Origin: Spongospora subterranea
Lineage: Eukaryota; Endomyxa; Phytomyxea; Plasmodiophorida; Plasmodiophoridae
NCBI GenBank assembly: GCA_900404475.1
Contig: OUQQ01000052.1
Span: 1 to 64,000, forward strand
Length of the DNA stretch: 64,000 nucleotides
Direction: 5' to 3'
This document shows positions 46,531-58,100 of the stretch, piece after piece. Made by a program: the position numbers and the translations under genes. Position 1 is the stretch's first letter. Every line of letters starts with the position of its first letter. Under the pieces are notes generated by a model, which was not told the origin of the DNA, searched no databases, and saw only the letters and a program-made list of their open reading frames with translations.

Positions 46531-46779
46531 TTAGATAGGAGCTGGACGGCCTAATACATCCTGAGTTGATTCATCGGTAAGCTGTGTTGGCCCTGGTTCC
46601 GGTAGCTTATCCTGATGATCATCACGTGGATAAAGGATCGGCTTCCCAGCTCGTCGCTGTGATTCCTCCCATAGCTGTGCCTTTTCTTGAATCTCCCGCA
46701 TATGAAATTCGGCGTCCTCTTGACTCAAAACCTTCGGACCGAAGTACCCGGCCACTACCTGTCGTGGCAACTTCGGCAT
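46531..46779 (-). CDS. Small uncharacterised protein (82 aa)
   Basis: A single-exon frame starts at ATG 46779 with MPKLPRQVVAGYFGPKVLSQ. It continues with an amphipathic Glu/Gln-rich helix (EDAEFHMREIQEKAQLWEES) and ends in a Pro-rich acidic tail. The compact composition and Arg-rich N terminus could suit a small mitochondrial or ribonucleoprotein accessory subunit, but no family is recognised. Confidence 0.4.
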   Translation of the reverse strand: MPKLPRQVVAGYFGPKVLSQEDAEFHMREIQEKAQLWEESQRRAGKPILYPRDDHQDKLPEPGPTQLTDESTQDVLGRPAPI

Positions 46780-47388
46780 GATCACGAGCGATCAGAAAGC
46801 GAACTGCGACCGGTTAGCGGAATACCGGGCCAATGACAACCAGTAGTTCGTCTGGCGCCCCGTTAGTATACAGGTCATGGCGTTGCAACTGATGAATTTG
46901 GGAGAACCGAATGACCCCAAAAACCAGTAATGTGCACGGCCTCCCTTAATTGATCGATGAAAAAAATAAATATATATATATGAAATTCAGCCACAATAAA
47001 CACAATACCCGGCAATACACCATCATGCACGATCAGTGATATTCCTCAGTAAAATATGCATCATTGCACCTCTCCTGATTTTCATTCGAGTCCATATTCT
47101 GTTGGGTTGGTGGTCAGGTTGGTCAGATGTCTCAAATTTGTTTGTCTGTCAAAGATAGAAAAGAGGGTGTCAACCTGAACACGCGAATAAATCTGCGGTT
47201 TATCGGGAGTCGCACAGCAATGAAACAGTCGAATGATCGATCACCCACAGGGCCTCAACCTCGACGGAGTCTCGACCGTGTCAACTATCGAAACTGTTCG
47301 ACTCTGACAGTCTGGTGAACTACTCTGTGCCGAACCCCACGTTGACTGTAACGAGTTGGCCATTTCAGTATCGATTGGACCGTCGCTG

Positions 47389-48854
47389 ATGTCGAAGATT
47401 AAGGAGTGCCTGCAGAAATGGGTTGGTGCTAACGCTCGATAAAAGATATAAATTCTGACTTTATGAATGGGTACTAAAGGAGGAGAAACATGCGATGAAG
47501 GCGTCGGAGGCGAAGGTTGTGAAACTCATGTGTCAGATACCGCCGATAAACAAGATGGACGGCAAACTGAACGATCTCGTCAACTGCGAGTAGGAAATAG
47601 CCCGATTGCACAGTTGTCTAGGCAATTTCGGACCAATGGCTGTTTTGCATTTAGGCATTTATCCTTATCTACTAATATGATTGACAAGATCTTCCCATTG
47701 CCTAGTCTAAGTGCGTATTATCGCAGAGCAATCACCAACCGTTTGAACAAGCATTTACCGACGTTCAACCAGTTTCACATGGCAGCAGCAACGTTTTTAT
47801 TGGTCGATATAGAGTTGTAAATGGATTTTGATCACGTCACCACTTTTATTGTTTTGAAATGGCGATTCGCATTTGCGGATTCTTTTTGAACAGTTCCCTC
47901 CGCATCATCCTGCGATATTGTGGCTGAAATGGGGAGTGCCTTGTTCTTTCGTTTTTCAGAAAAGCTGAGAATTTTATCGCTTGCGCGAAATAATATCAAG
48001 AAGCTGACGGGCCTTGATGAGTTGGCCGAATCCCTAGAGGAGCTCTGGGTGTCCTATAATCAGATCGAGAAGCTGACTGGGCTGAGCGCTTTACGAAAGC
48101 TAAGAGTACTTTATATTGGCAATAATCGCATCAAAGGCGCTGATGAGCTCAATAAATTGGTTAGAAACACCAGCACTTTCTGTTCTGCGAAACTCGAAAG
48201 CATCAAGTTTTTCGGGTCGTTTTAATTTTCAATGAGAACCCTATCAGAGAATTGGCTGAGTTTTACAGTGTCTTCAGGTCGTTCCAAATGCGATCAATTT
48301 TTACTGAGCCCCATTTGTTTTCCTCTCAGCTTTTGTTGAGAAATTGTTTTAAAATTTGTCGCAAGGGCTATCGTAAGTAGTTGTGGAAACAGAAACTTGA
48401 AATTTCCTCCTCACGTCCGTGTTTTACATTTAACCTTCGGTTTTGGCCGGATCTCATGGTTTTCGACTGATTGGTGTGACCTCATTTCTCAGCAAGAATT
48501 ACCTGAGATTCAAGACCTGTTGGTTGTCGGGAATCCATTCTATGAGGGTAACTCATTGCGTTCCCATTTTTCAACATTCAGTTGGACTTTTGTCGTCCTT
48601 CTCTTTTCTAAGAACATGATCGCGAAGTTTTCAATTATAATAGTTCCGCGTCTACTATTGTCGCTCCTTCATGAACCGGTTTGTTGCGTTTGTTAGGAAA
48701 AACAATAGAGGAGCGTCGCGTAGAGGTGATTGCTCATGTGCCGGCGCTGAAGAAACTAGACGGGGAAATGGTGAAGAGCGAGGAGAGAGACAAGGCGCTG
48801 GGTGGTCCTGGTGCCACACAATCATCGGCACCAACACCTCAACCGGCTACTTGA
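47389..48854 (+). CDS. DNAL1: Axonemal outer-arm dynein light chain 1 (DNAL1/LC1)
   Basis: Six exons join in phase: 47389-47421, 47480-47589, 47655-47710, 47960-48159, 48493-48547 and 48697-48854, giving 203 residues (human DNAL1 190). Blocks in order are [132 protein letters not shown] and [20 protein letters not shown]. These are the LC1 leucine-rich repeats and C-terminal helix. LC1 binds the outer-arm dynein gamma/alpha heavy-chain motor domain at the microtubule and tunes beating, so its presence implies motile cilia. The C-terminal tail (Gly/Ala/Gln/Pro rich) is lineage-specific. Confidence 0.95.
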
Positions 48855-51078
48855 TAATAAACCGGGTCGACCATCAATAGTGTGCAAAGTATCCTCTCAT
48901 TCTTTGAAAATCTACATTTTAAAGGCACATTGCTCACTACTCGTTTGTTTCAAAACTCAGTAAAACCTTCAGAATCATGTCTCAAGGTCTTCAATAAGAA
49001 GATTTAACTACTGAATGATACTGTCAAACCCTGGGGGTCAACCATGGAATACTTAACTCCAATGACACAATCCGCAAGTTCGCAAATGATAACTTTGGCA
49101 CCATGTTTCGATTTTAAGCGCCACATCGCACTCGAAGTTCATAAACTATTGGAACCGTTCAATATTAGGTTGAATATAACGCCATCCAGGCTGCGGCTGA
49201 TCCAAACAAACGATTCCATGTTTCTCCAATATCGGCTGCCCTATTATTCAAAATTGAATCAAAAAATTCCATTGAAAATATGGTTGGATAATTCATTGAA
49301 CGCTCATCTCCCGTTTGGTTCGATTAGCGGGTTAATACGACAGCTTCGACAAGCATTGTGGCTAACGAAAGTGGCTACACAGCGCCATTGCTGGTGACGA
49401 ACTTGTGGATTGCGCTGATGAGTTTCGCTTCTCAATAATACTTTATTAGTACGGTGACACCATTGCATGATATGATACTAGTCATCCGGCGCAGGAAAGA
49501 ATTTCACGAACACCTGAGAGATGGTTTATTACTGCCAGAATGCTTCCTGCAGTCCCACACATCCCGCCTGATCACCCTTCCCGACACCCCCGTTCGAAAC
49601 TGAGTTCAAATAGATGGGGATGGCGGAGAGAACGTGCAGGCGAATTGTGGAAGATCGGAGAAAATCGTGTTTTGAAGACAAGTGGCTCAAAGCGAGTATT
49701 CAAGAATGACCAGCCCGATGGTGTTCCCTGTAACCGAACATCACGGACATGGGTCACAGTTCCCGTCACAGACTGACTGCACGACTGGCAATGTCAAGTC
49801 AGCGGAATGGCCACTGAAGAGCGAAAGAGTGAATGACCTCAAGAGCGACCCACTCTCCTGGAGAATCGCGTGTCAATTTTTGACGATTCCCGGAAATTCG
49901 AGAGTTTCTTCAAACTAGCCCGGGGGTATTAAAGCTGATCAACGCGACCTGTTGAACCGGGAATTTAGGGTATCCAACATCAGTCCTGTGTATAGTGTCG
50001 TTTCAAAGATGATACGTGCGTCAGTCTGGACAAGCTTGGCGGTGGCTGAAGTTAAACGATGCTATGAGGATTCCATGATGCAGCAGGTTTGTGTTGATTC
50101 ACAACCCATTGATGAGCAGTCATATTATACGCAGGATATGGATATGTTGTCAAAGCCATCCTGTTCTGTACTACTCGTAGGTTTGTAAAGGGTTAACCTC
50201 GCCGTACTCCTGATTCGGGACATGATGAGCTCCATGTAATATGCCATTTCTCGAGGTAGTTCAACTTCCGGAGGGTGGTACCTAGATCACCGCGAGTATA
50301 AATTAGTCTTGCGTTCTTCCAGGCCATACAATATGGTCTCTTTGATGGACTGCATCCGCTTCGGCACCTCCGTTATTTTACAGTACTTCACAAAATAAAC
50401 ACAACTAAATGATGATTTACTGAACATCAAAGGTGGCCAATTTCCGCTACAAAAGTGGTTATATTATCAAATCGCATTTTTTAACGGTTTAATGACAAAA
50501 AATCGCATATAAAAACGACTTGTCGAGTTGCTTCGCACGATGTTCATGACAGGTTGTTTCATCGTGAATCGAAATTCCTGCCCGTAGTTTGAATTTCAAT
50601 TTGCTTTCCGACGATAAATTGTGATCAACTTCTTTGAAAGCGTTTCTGGCCAGCCTATCATGTCCTGGCGATTGCTGTTGCTGTCCCAATGGTGACGATC
50701 GGTGATTTGTAGATGGATCTCAGTGAGCACCTCCCTTCAACCATTTGTGCGACATTCTCTGCGTCAGATATACCTTCTCGCCGCTGTTCCTGCGCCTGAA
50801 TCCAGCGATTGTTGTTGGAATTTTACAAAACCAGCGCTTCACGATGACCGTGCGATGCAAATCATAAGTGCTGGAATGGTAAGTTTTCTTGATATTTTCA
50901 GTTGGAGCCTAGGTGACTATTGTGATATGGGAAATTGACCTCAACATCAAAAGGTAAAGGGTTTGGGCAAAATTGTGATTATTTGGTTTAATCCTTTATT
51001 TTGCGAAGTACTGTTGTGACAAAAAGCTTCTGGTCTCCTAGTGTGCGCCAGCATTAATGAGATTATCAAGGATGACGT
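48855..51078. other. Region without a supported gene
   Basis: Only isolated frames occur here. The best is a 117-codon plus-strand frame at 49044-49397 (LAPCFDFKRHIALEVHKLLE, then NITPSRLRLIQTNDSMFLQY) with no recognised domain. Part of 49.9-51.0 kb may be 5' sequence of the copia remnant to the right. Nothing else could be supported. Confidence 0.35.
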
Positions 51079-51735
51079 ATGTTGTTCCGGAATTTAAGTA
51101 CGTCGGAACCGAATATCGACAGCACAGATCTACAGTCTACCTGGAGCACAATCTTTGAGAGCAAGGCAGCACCCGACGTAATGGCTGCCGAAACACAACT
51201 TGAACAACTTAGACTGTGGGAAATTGACGACGTTCTCGAATTCCTGAACAATATATGTCGAAACCTCTACACGGTGCGACCAGAAGCTTTTACTCACTAT
51301 AATAAGGAAACAACCGAAGCGGATGCAGTCCATCCAAGAGACGATATTGTATGGCCCGGAAGAACGAACGACGTACTCTATATCAAAGCAAGTCCTGATT
51401 TCGTTCCAAGAACAATTCGAGCACCACTGCTCCTAGCTCAGAAATACAGCAGCACACGTCAATCATTTCCACCCAGACAACTTCGAGACGAGGTGCCGGT
51501 CGAAACCGGATTGCGACACCGACAGGACCACGTCCGGGAAATGAGGCATCAATGGTGTCCCCTTCGCCTTCCACACCTAATGACCATCGAATTGCTGCAT
51601 CTCAGTCGTGGATGGTCGACACCGGCGCTACATCGTCCCCAAGAGCGTCTCCACCCCTGGTCTCTATCCACATCGTTGTTGACAATCGGCCCTTTAACAT
51701 CTATATCGTACTCGTCGGGATTCCTAAACTAATAT
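51079..51735 (+). pseudogene. Copia gag and aspartic protease remnant
   Basis: The first part encodes LQSTWSTIFESKAAPDVMAA, QLEQLRLWEIDDVLEFLNNI and CRNLYTVR, the helical pattern of the copia gag (UBN2-like) domain. In another frame near 51590 is ASQSWMVDTGAT, the D-T/S-G-A active-site motif of the copia protease. The frame switch and the loss of recognisable integrase downstream indicate a decayed fragment. It is in the same superfamily as the pol fragment at 1-1676 but too far away to be the same copy. Confidence 0.62.
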
Positions 51736-53054
51736 GGGCCATATTGCAATCCAATATTATGCCAAGAAAATTGTACTGTATCAGCTGTGATGACAATAGT
51801 GAAAGATGCACCAAATGACGGTGGTTCATGTATTGGCAAGAAGCCGAACAAGAAACGGAGTTTGCCGAAGCTGAAAGTACTACAATTCGAAATTATTTTG
51901 CCCAGACACAGTATATCACGAATCTGACTTTTTGTCGCCGATAAGGCTGTTGAAGTGTATTTCAAAACGCTTAATGGACAAAGGGCAACACGACCCAGAT
52001 TCGTCGAGCTTCCTGCTTCGTAGCACAGGAACGGTCCACAATCTGTCATTACAATCAGGTCGTTCACCACTAACCATATGGTCCGGCTTCGCGACCAAAG
52101 CGCTTGCCATCAGCTGCGAAATCAGCTCGAATGGAGTATTAAAGGACAACCAGATAGGAAACAGTGGACCTTGTATTGTATATGAACCCCCGGTAGAAGA
52201 GGTAGGTTTTGGTGATACTCAGAAACTGTGTAGGTCAATGATTCCAAATAAGATGTCTGGACTCTCGATGTGCATGCTCATTGTTGAACAGCACATTGCA
52301 ACTTGAACAATAAGAAATGCGGTTTATTCATACCTGGGCAATACATTGGCTGGTGTTCCAGGGATAGCTGAGGAGCCAGGGTCGTCCTGTTGTCGCGGCA
52401 ATGCGAGGGGTCGTACGGTGAATAAAGTACGACTCCGGAATATTGAAGTTAGATCAGATCAAGTGACGCCCGCAGCTTCTCGCTGTTAAATGCATGGGCT
52501 TTGATGCTGAGAGCATTGACCAGAATTGAGTGATCCTTCATATGACCTCACATACCGATAGTATTTCCATTTCAAGCACATTACAAAGTTGGTTCTTTTT
52601 TCAAATTAAAAGTCTCGGAAGTCACATGCAAGATGAGGAACTTCAGGTTGCCCCCGTGCATTGCTGCCTGATAATCATTGAACCGGGTTTTAATATCATG
52701 ACTGGCGTCCGGTAACAAATCTCACGAAATCGCGATTTACACCTGAGTTGCGGTTGTTCTATTGGGCAAGGTGGCGCTTGTCAACCTGTGCCTCCGGGAT
52801 TGATTTTGCGCCATGTAAATAGTAAAATATACATACAGTACAGATATCCGACAAAGCATGCAGCGCAGCCCGACTGATCATATGTTCGCTGGAGTGTACA
52901 GTAGTGCTGTGGCACATATCGTTAAACTTCGCGTGTTGGAAGGTGAGAACACGAATTACGTCAACTCGTCGATTTGCTTCCCATGGCGAGAGTTTTGTCG
53001 CTTTGGGGACGGACGCCGGTTTGGCGCCCGCTAAATTCCCAAAATATTCGGAAA
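51736..53054. other. Probable retroelement debris and QCR9 upstream region
   Basis: Plus-strand frames around 51930-52310 (HNLSLQSGRSPLTIWSGFAT) continue the polarity of the copia remnant but carry no motif I can name. From 52320 to 53054 nothing is supported apart from the likely promoter of QCR9. Confidence 0.3.
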
Positions 53055-53563
53055 ATGTCGTCGCAGCAGGGCTCGCCATTTTTGAATAGGATCTATGACA
53101 TTTTCATGCGGCGAAACTTTGCCTACGTCACGTCGATTCTAGCTGTAGGAGTAGTCTCTGAAAGGGTCTTCGACTCCTCTTTTGACAGCTTTTGGAAATC
53201 TCACAATAAAGGGGTAAATGACTTAAAGTTACGTTGTTTCTCGAAGTTTCGGTTTTTTTTTAATCTGGTTAATCTCCCTGGTTGCCCTTGGTTGACCTCT
53301 CGTTTTCTTTTGGGTTATAGAAATTGTTCGAGGATATAGTGGGCTCATTCAAGGAAGAAGAGGAGGATGAAGAAGAGGAGAAAGAAGAAGAAAAAGAAGA
53401 GGAGGAAGAAGAAGGCGACGAGCCCTCGTCTGCTCCAGAGCCTCCGTCTACTCCTAACCCAAAGCCGATTCCCTCCGGCGTCCCACTTCACGGGGGCAAA
53501 TTCGTCGCAGCGCAGACAAACTTGACCCCTGATGTGGAAGGGCCCTCTGCTACCCCCAAATAA
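53055..53563 (+). CDS. QCR9: Cytochrome bc1 complex subunit 9 (QCR9/UQCR10-type) with acidic tail
   Basis: Two exons (53055-53213 and 53321-53563) encode 133 residues. Residues 1-60 match QCR9: FLNRIYDIFMRRNFAYVTSI, LAVGVVSERVFDSSFDSFW and HNKGKLFEDI. One transmembrane helix is expected across the mitochondrial inner membrane in respiratory complex III. After the usual end the protein continues with a Glu-dominated run (EEEEDEEEEKEEEKEEEEEE, about 66-85) and a Pro/Ser-rich tail, roughly doubling the usual ~60-70 residues. The acidic run is coded by a GAA/GAG-rich repeat that may be unstable. An AATAAA overlaps the stop codon (ccaaataaag), a likely polyadenylation signal. Confidence 0.85.
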
Positions 53564-53624
53564 AGTTGTTCATGAAGAAGCTACAATGACTTATCGAGCA
53601 TGTTTGGAGTTTATTGACATTATT

Positions 53625-54273
53625 CTATGCTACTGATATGAACGTCATGATCCCCAGAACTACTGAAAATACAAAGACAGGGGTAAGCAATGCCGCGTCA
53701 CTTGTGGTTGGAGGCGGTGTCGTTGGTTGCGTTGTCGGGTAGGTGGTTGGCGTCTGGGTGTTATTGCCTGGTTGTGTTGTTGGACAGGATGTATGGTTTG
53801 TCGGTGGCATGTACCCGCCCATGTTCACATTGTGGTTTACTCCGGCATTGCACTGTTTGGTCGTTGGGTCGGATTGCCCATCTGGATCATACATACATCG
53901 TCTAAACTCAAATTAAGTCATATCGATTATCGGCCTGGGTGTTTCAGTGTTTTACCCGGTTGATGGCTCGCAACAATCAGTTGAAGAAGAACATGGGGTA
54001 TCTACACAAGAAGGTTGGCTGATGTTCTGATTCCACTGGACATCGTTTTCGTAACGCCCTGTCCAATTACAATGCTGAGGAGAATATCCACACTGTCCGC
54101 TCTGCGAAACGGAGTTCAACCGTGGTCGCAATCTACAGCGTTTAAAAATCACTTACCTGCGAGCAACAGGAGCCGTCAGCTGAACAGTCTTGGCCTGGGT
54201 AATAAGGACCACAAAAGGCAGAAAAGGTTACGGCCGGCAATGCCATCGCCGCCAAATACAGAAATCGCATCAT
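53625..54273 (-). CDS. Cys-rich secreted protein with Thr/Pro linker and C-terminal hydrophobic anchor
   Basis: Three exons join in phase: 54273-54157, 54101-53956 and 53901-53625, giving 179 residues. A signal peptide (MMRFLYLAAMALPAVTFSA) is followed by a Cys-rich domain: FCGPYYPGQDCSADGSCCSQ, SGQCGYSPQHCNWTGRYEND, SCVDTPCSSSTDCCEPSTG and RCMYDPDG with KQCN. The CC pairs and spacing recall small disulphide-knotted or carbohydrate-binding modules. A Thr/Pro-rich stalk (TTYPTTQPTTPPPTTSDAA) then leads to a terminal hydrophobic segment ending at the stop, typical of a GPI-anchor signal or tail membrane segment. It is likely displayed at the cell surface or wall. The family is not recognised. 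Confidence 0.72.
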
Positions 54274-55177
54274 GGTTATGGGAGTGATCGTTCTTCTCTG
54301 CCTCTCGCAAAGCGATCGTTTAGCAGAATGGGCTCTGGCTTGGACTCCTATTGGCATGGGTATCGCGGATCTGTGACTTGACCCAGATCATGATATGACG
54401 GTCATATGTGGTATCATTGTCATCAATTGCCACTGTTACGTGTTTCATCATCATCCGCCAATCAATGGTCCACTGACTAACACAGACACGCTGTCCCCCA
54501 CATCATAGAGAATATTGACAATGGGGTGTGGCCTCTACACGGGCACAGACTATAACATTGACATTGTTGATAGACCCGTCTTCTGCAGAGATCATTCTCA
54601 GGGGTTCAATGTGAAATTATGATCTGTCTTAGTATCGCACTGATGAGTCGATTGCTGATGAGGCGTGTGGTATTTCGTTGGAATCAGGGACACTTGATCC
54701 GCCCTATCTTGTTAGACATGATTGGAAATATCGAGCAATGGGGCATATAGGACCTCCCTTCCTTTCTTAGCTTGAAAACTCGCAGTTTTCGTGTGCCCTT
54801 CGGAACTGTTGATCAAGACGAAATTTGGATTGTAGTCTGCCACCATTCCTGTTTACGTCCTTCGAAATTAAATACTGCTAACTCTATGCCTAGAGAAAAG
54901 CGATTGGCGCGGGTGTATTTCAGAGAATTGGACCAGTTATTAACCCTAAAATACAGGAATCTGGTGCCGAAGTGATCGCTTTTCCGTACTAGCAGAACCC
55001 ACTGACTTGCCATATTGACCGGGTTTGTTGCCAACAATACACCTAATTTTCATGCCCACGTTCCGATGCTGCTTCAAAAAATTCTCGTCCTGCTGTCCCA
55101 ACTCTAGACTTACTCTGAGGTCATTGGCCGCCGTTTCTGGATATGCTGCTCGCCATCGTTTGCGGAAACTTCATGGA
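54274..55177. other. Intergenic region between two divergent genes
   Basis: The interval lies between the minus-strand Cys-rich gene and the plus-strand WD40 gene. A plus-strand frame at about 54790-54975 (WIVVCHHSCLRPSKLNTANS) has no domain and is probably not coding. Both promoters should be here. Confidence 0.4.
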
Positions 55178-58100
55178 ATGGGGGGCCCACCGCTGTCCGA
55201 ACGCGCTAAATACCTGCAATTCTCAAAATCGCTGCAGGATCTTTGTGTGCAGCTGTTGACGTTGCTTGGCTCGAATTCTATGACTACGCTGGCCAGCTTG
55301 CCGGTTGATATCACTCGCCCGATCTTCGCCAATTTGCTATTTACTTTAGCTACGAAACACAATATTGTAGCGAACCATGACGATATCACAATGGCGATCG
55401 AAGAATTGTTCCAGATGGTCGACGTTGATGGCATCGGGTGCGTAACAATCGAGAAGATGTTCAACATGCTGCTATCAAATCAGATGGGGAGCGGTACGAC
55501 CTCTCAGGCGGCGGTGCCCATCGCCTATCGGAAACGTTGGACAGTTCAGGTCGGGAAGCGTTCCGGAAGCGACAAGATCGCCGTCATTCTCCCGAATAAC
55601 GTGATCGCCCTTCATGAATCCGGCAAGTAAGACCACCGCTGGTCGCCATGATCTCAACCACATCATGCTCTGTTCTTATGGACATGTTGTATTTTGACCG
55701 AGCATCATGTCATCGTCTCTCTTAACAATCCGATTTAATTTATTTTCCGTGATCTCACCCATAATGTTCGACCAATTCTTCTTCCGTTATCTTTGTTCTT
55801 CAGATCTGAAGTCAGAATGTTGGATATGACACATTCTACGCTGGTGGGCTCAGAACCATATTCAGTATCGGCATCCGATATCAATACAATGGTGTTCGTA
55901 TCCTCCAGCACTAGTGGTGTTGACTATAACATGTTGGTATTGGGGACAGCAGTTTGTGTCACAACATATCCTTTAGGTGCGCCAGAACCGCTCTGTCTCG
56001 AACGAATCGTCACGAAATTACCGGTAATATTCGGGCACGCCATTCAAGTTGTGGATATATTTTCAGTTCAACTATCTCTAGTAGTTCAGGATTGCCAAAT
56101 CGAACACCGCGTGTTTTACGTATTGTTGTTCGTTGACAAATCACTTTGTATAATGACAGACAATGTGCTTATTGTATTCTGGCGATGAAGATATGCTATT
56201 CATGGGCAGTAGTAATGGCGATATATCAACCTGGAGACTCTTGTCGTACTCCAAATTTCGAACTCCGATTCCTCGAGTCGATCAGCGTGCGATCACATTT
56301 ACGGTTCGTTCTCTTTGTGGTATTTATTTTTTTTTGCAAGAATCCTATCCAACAAACACGTGAGGAATCGTCACCCGTGCTGAAACTGTCTACATTCTAT
56401 GCGAAATTTTTGAACGGTTTTGAAGTTTATTTGATTGTAATTTCATGCCTTCGAATTTCGTGAAAATTTATTTAAGTTCTCGTAACCTGCAAATGGTTGT
56501 GAAGCTTGCTTCGAAACCACGATATTTATGGTCAGTTACTCAGGGTCATTCAGAAGCGGTGACAGAATTAGGATATGTGTCCGGTCAACGTCTGCTCTAT
56601 TCGTCAAGCATGGACCAGACCATTCGGCTCTGGGATGTCGATAAGGCTTGCCTCCTACGCTGCTACCGGAACGGTCATACTCGTGGCGTGATCGGGATCG
56701 GTAAAACCTTTCAGGACTGAATCACCAATATGTACTCAATCACGATTGCCAGTATTATCGCCCTCCACAAATCTCTTGCTGAGTGCAGGTCTTGATGCTG
56801 TCGTTAGCGTCTGGAATATGTATAGCGAGAAGGCAATGTTCAAAGTGCTCAATCTCACCAGATTTGTTATCGTTTCGCGCCATTTTTACCATTAATTTTT
56901 GCGAATCACCACTGCGATTACCAGATTGCATCTGTCTGACTAGGCAAATTTTTCTATTTCGACAATCGTTTTGCAGGATTCCGTTGCGGAGGGATTCATG
57001 AATGTTGAACTGAAAAGATGTTGTGCAGATAAAAGGGCACAGTGCCGCTCTTCAGATAATCACGACGGTGCTGAAGACGGGATGCATTTTGACAGGCGAT
57101 GCCATTGGGATTATCAAGGTGTGGGATGGACATAACTTCATGTGTCTGCAGACGTTGTCGGTAGGGGTCGCCGTTCAAGGAGTGTTGGAAATCGGCCGAA
57201 ACCTGATCGTATTCCAAGACGGTAACCATTGCTAACTTCACAGATTGTCGATGAAACAATTTTCGGGAAACTCTTGCGTCCGAGCTTACGTTTTTTCATT
57301 TAATAATGACGGCGTCTTTGATGACAACAACAAAATTGGAATTGACGAATGGACTATATCGCAGGAGTTGATACTTTATGTTTGGAGCCAGAAGATTCAG
57401 ACACCGGTCAGACTGAGAGGGGTATTGATATTGCCTGCTATAATCCCTCCAACTTCACCATCGTCGTCGCATCGCAGCGCCATCTGCAAATTTGGAGCAT
57501 GATGACCGGGAAGTTGGATTTACAGCTACCTATGCCTACAGCTACTGACATCACCGCCCTCTCTTACGATTGCAATTACCGCCGCATCGCTACCGGCGAA
57601 TCCGACGGTATGGTGCTAGCGTTACCGGTACATCGCTGGTTTGGTCACTGATGCCTGATGGCGCTAATGATGACAGGCGGATTAACAATATTCAATGCCC
57701 GCACGCTAGAGTGCTCTAGAAAGCTGAGGAAAGCGGGCGGTGAAATCGCTGGGTTATCGTGGTTATCGTCCCCATCTCGTATCGTCGTCATGACTGTATA
57801 TGCAATCAGAATAGTAAACGAGTTCGGGTAAGGAATGGGTAGTCAATGATGATGGTATAATCATGACGCTAATTGCCCTTGGAATTGTATAGGGACGTTC
57901 TGTTCAATGACCGATCTTGCGTATCAATGACGCTATTCCACCTAGCTGATGATTGCAGCCTCATCTTCTACGCTGCTGCAGAGATTACTGTATTTGACAC
58001 GCAACGGTTTCTGATTCTCAATACAATCAAGGATGGACAATTATTGTCAGGTATCAAATCCAATAAGGGGTAGAATGGCGTGTTTATAATGATTGTTAGA

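Noticed and set aside
52759..53079. Minus-strand 106-codon frame over the QCR9 start
   Set aside because: It overlaps the conserved QCR9 coding exon in antisense and has no recognisable domain.
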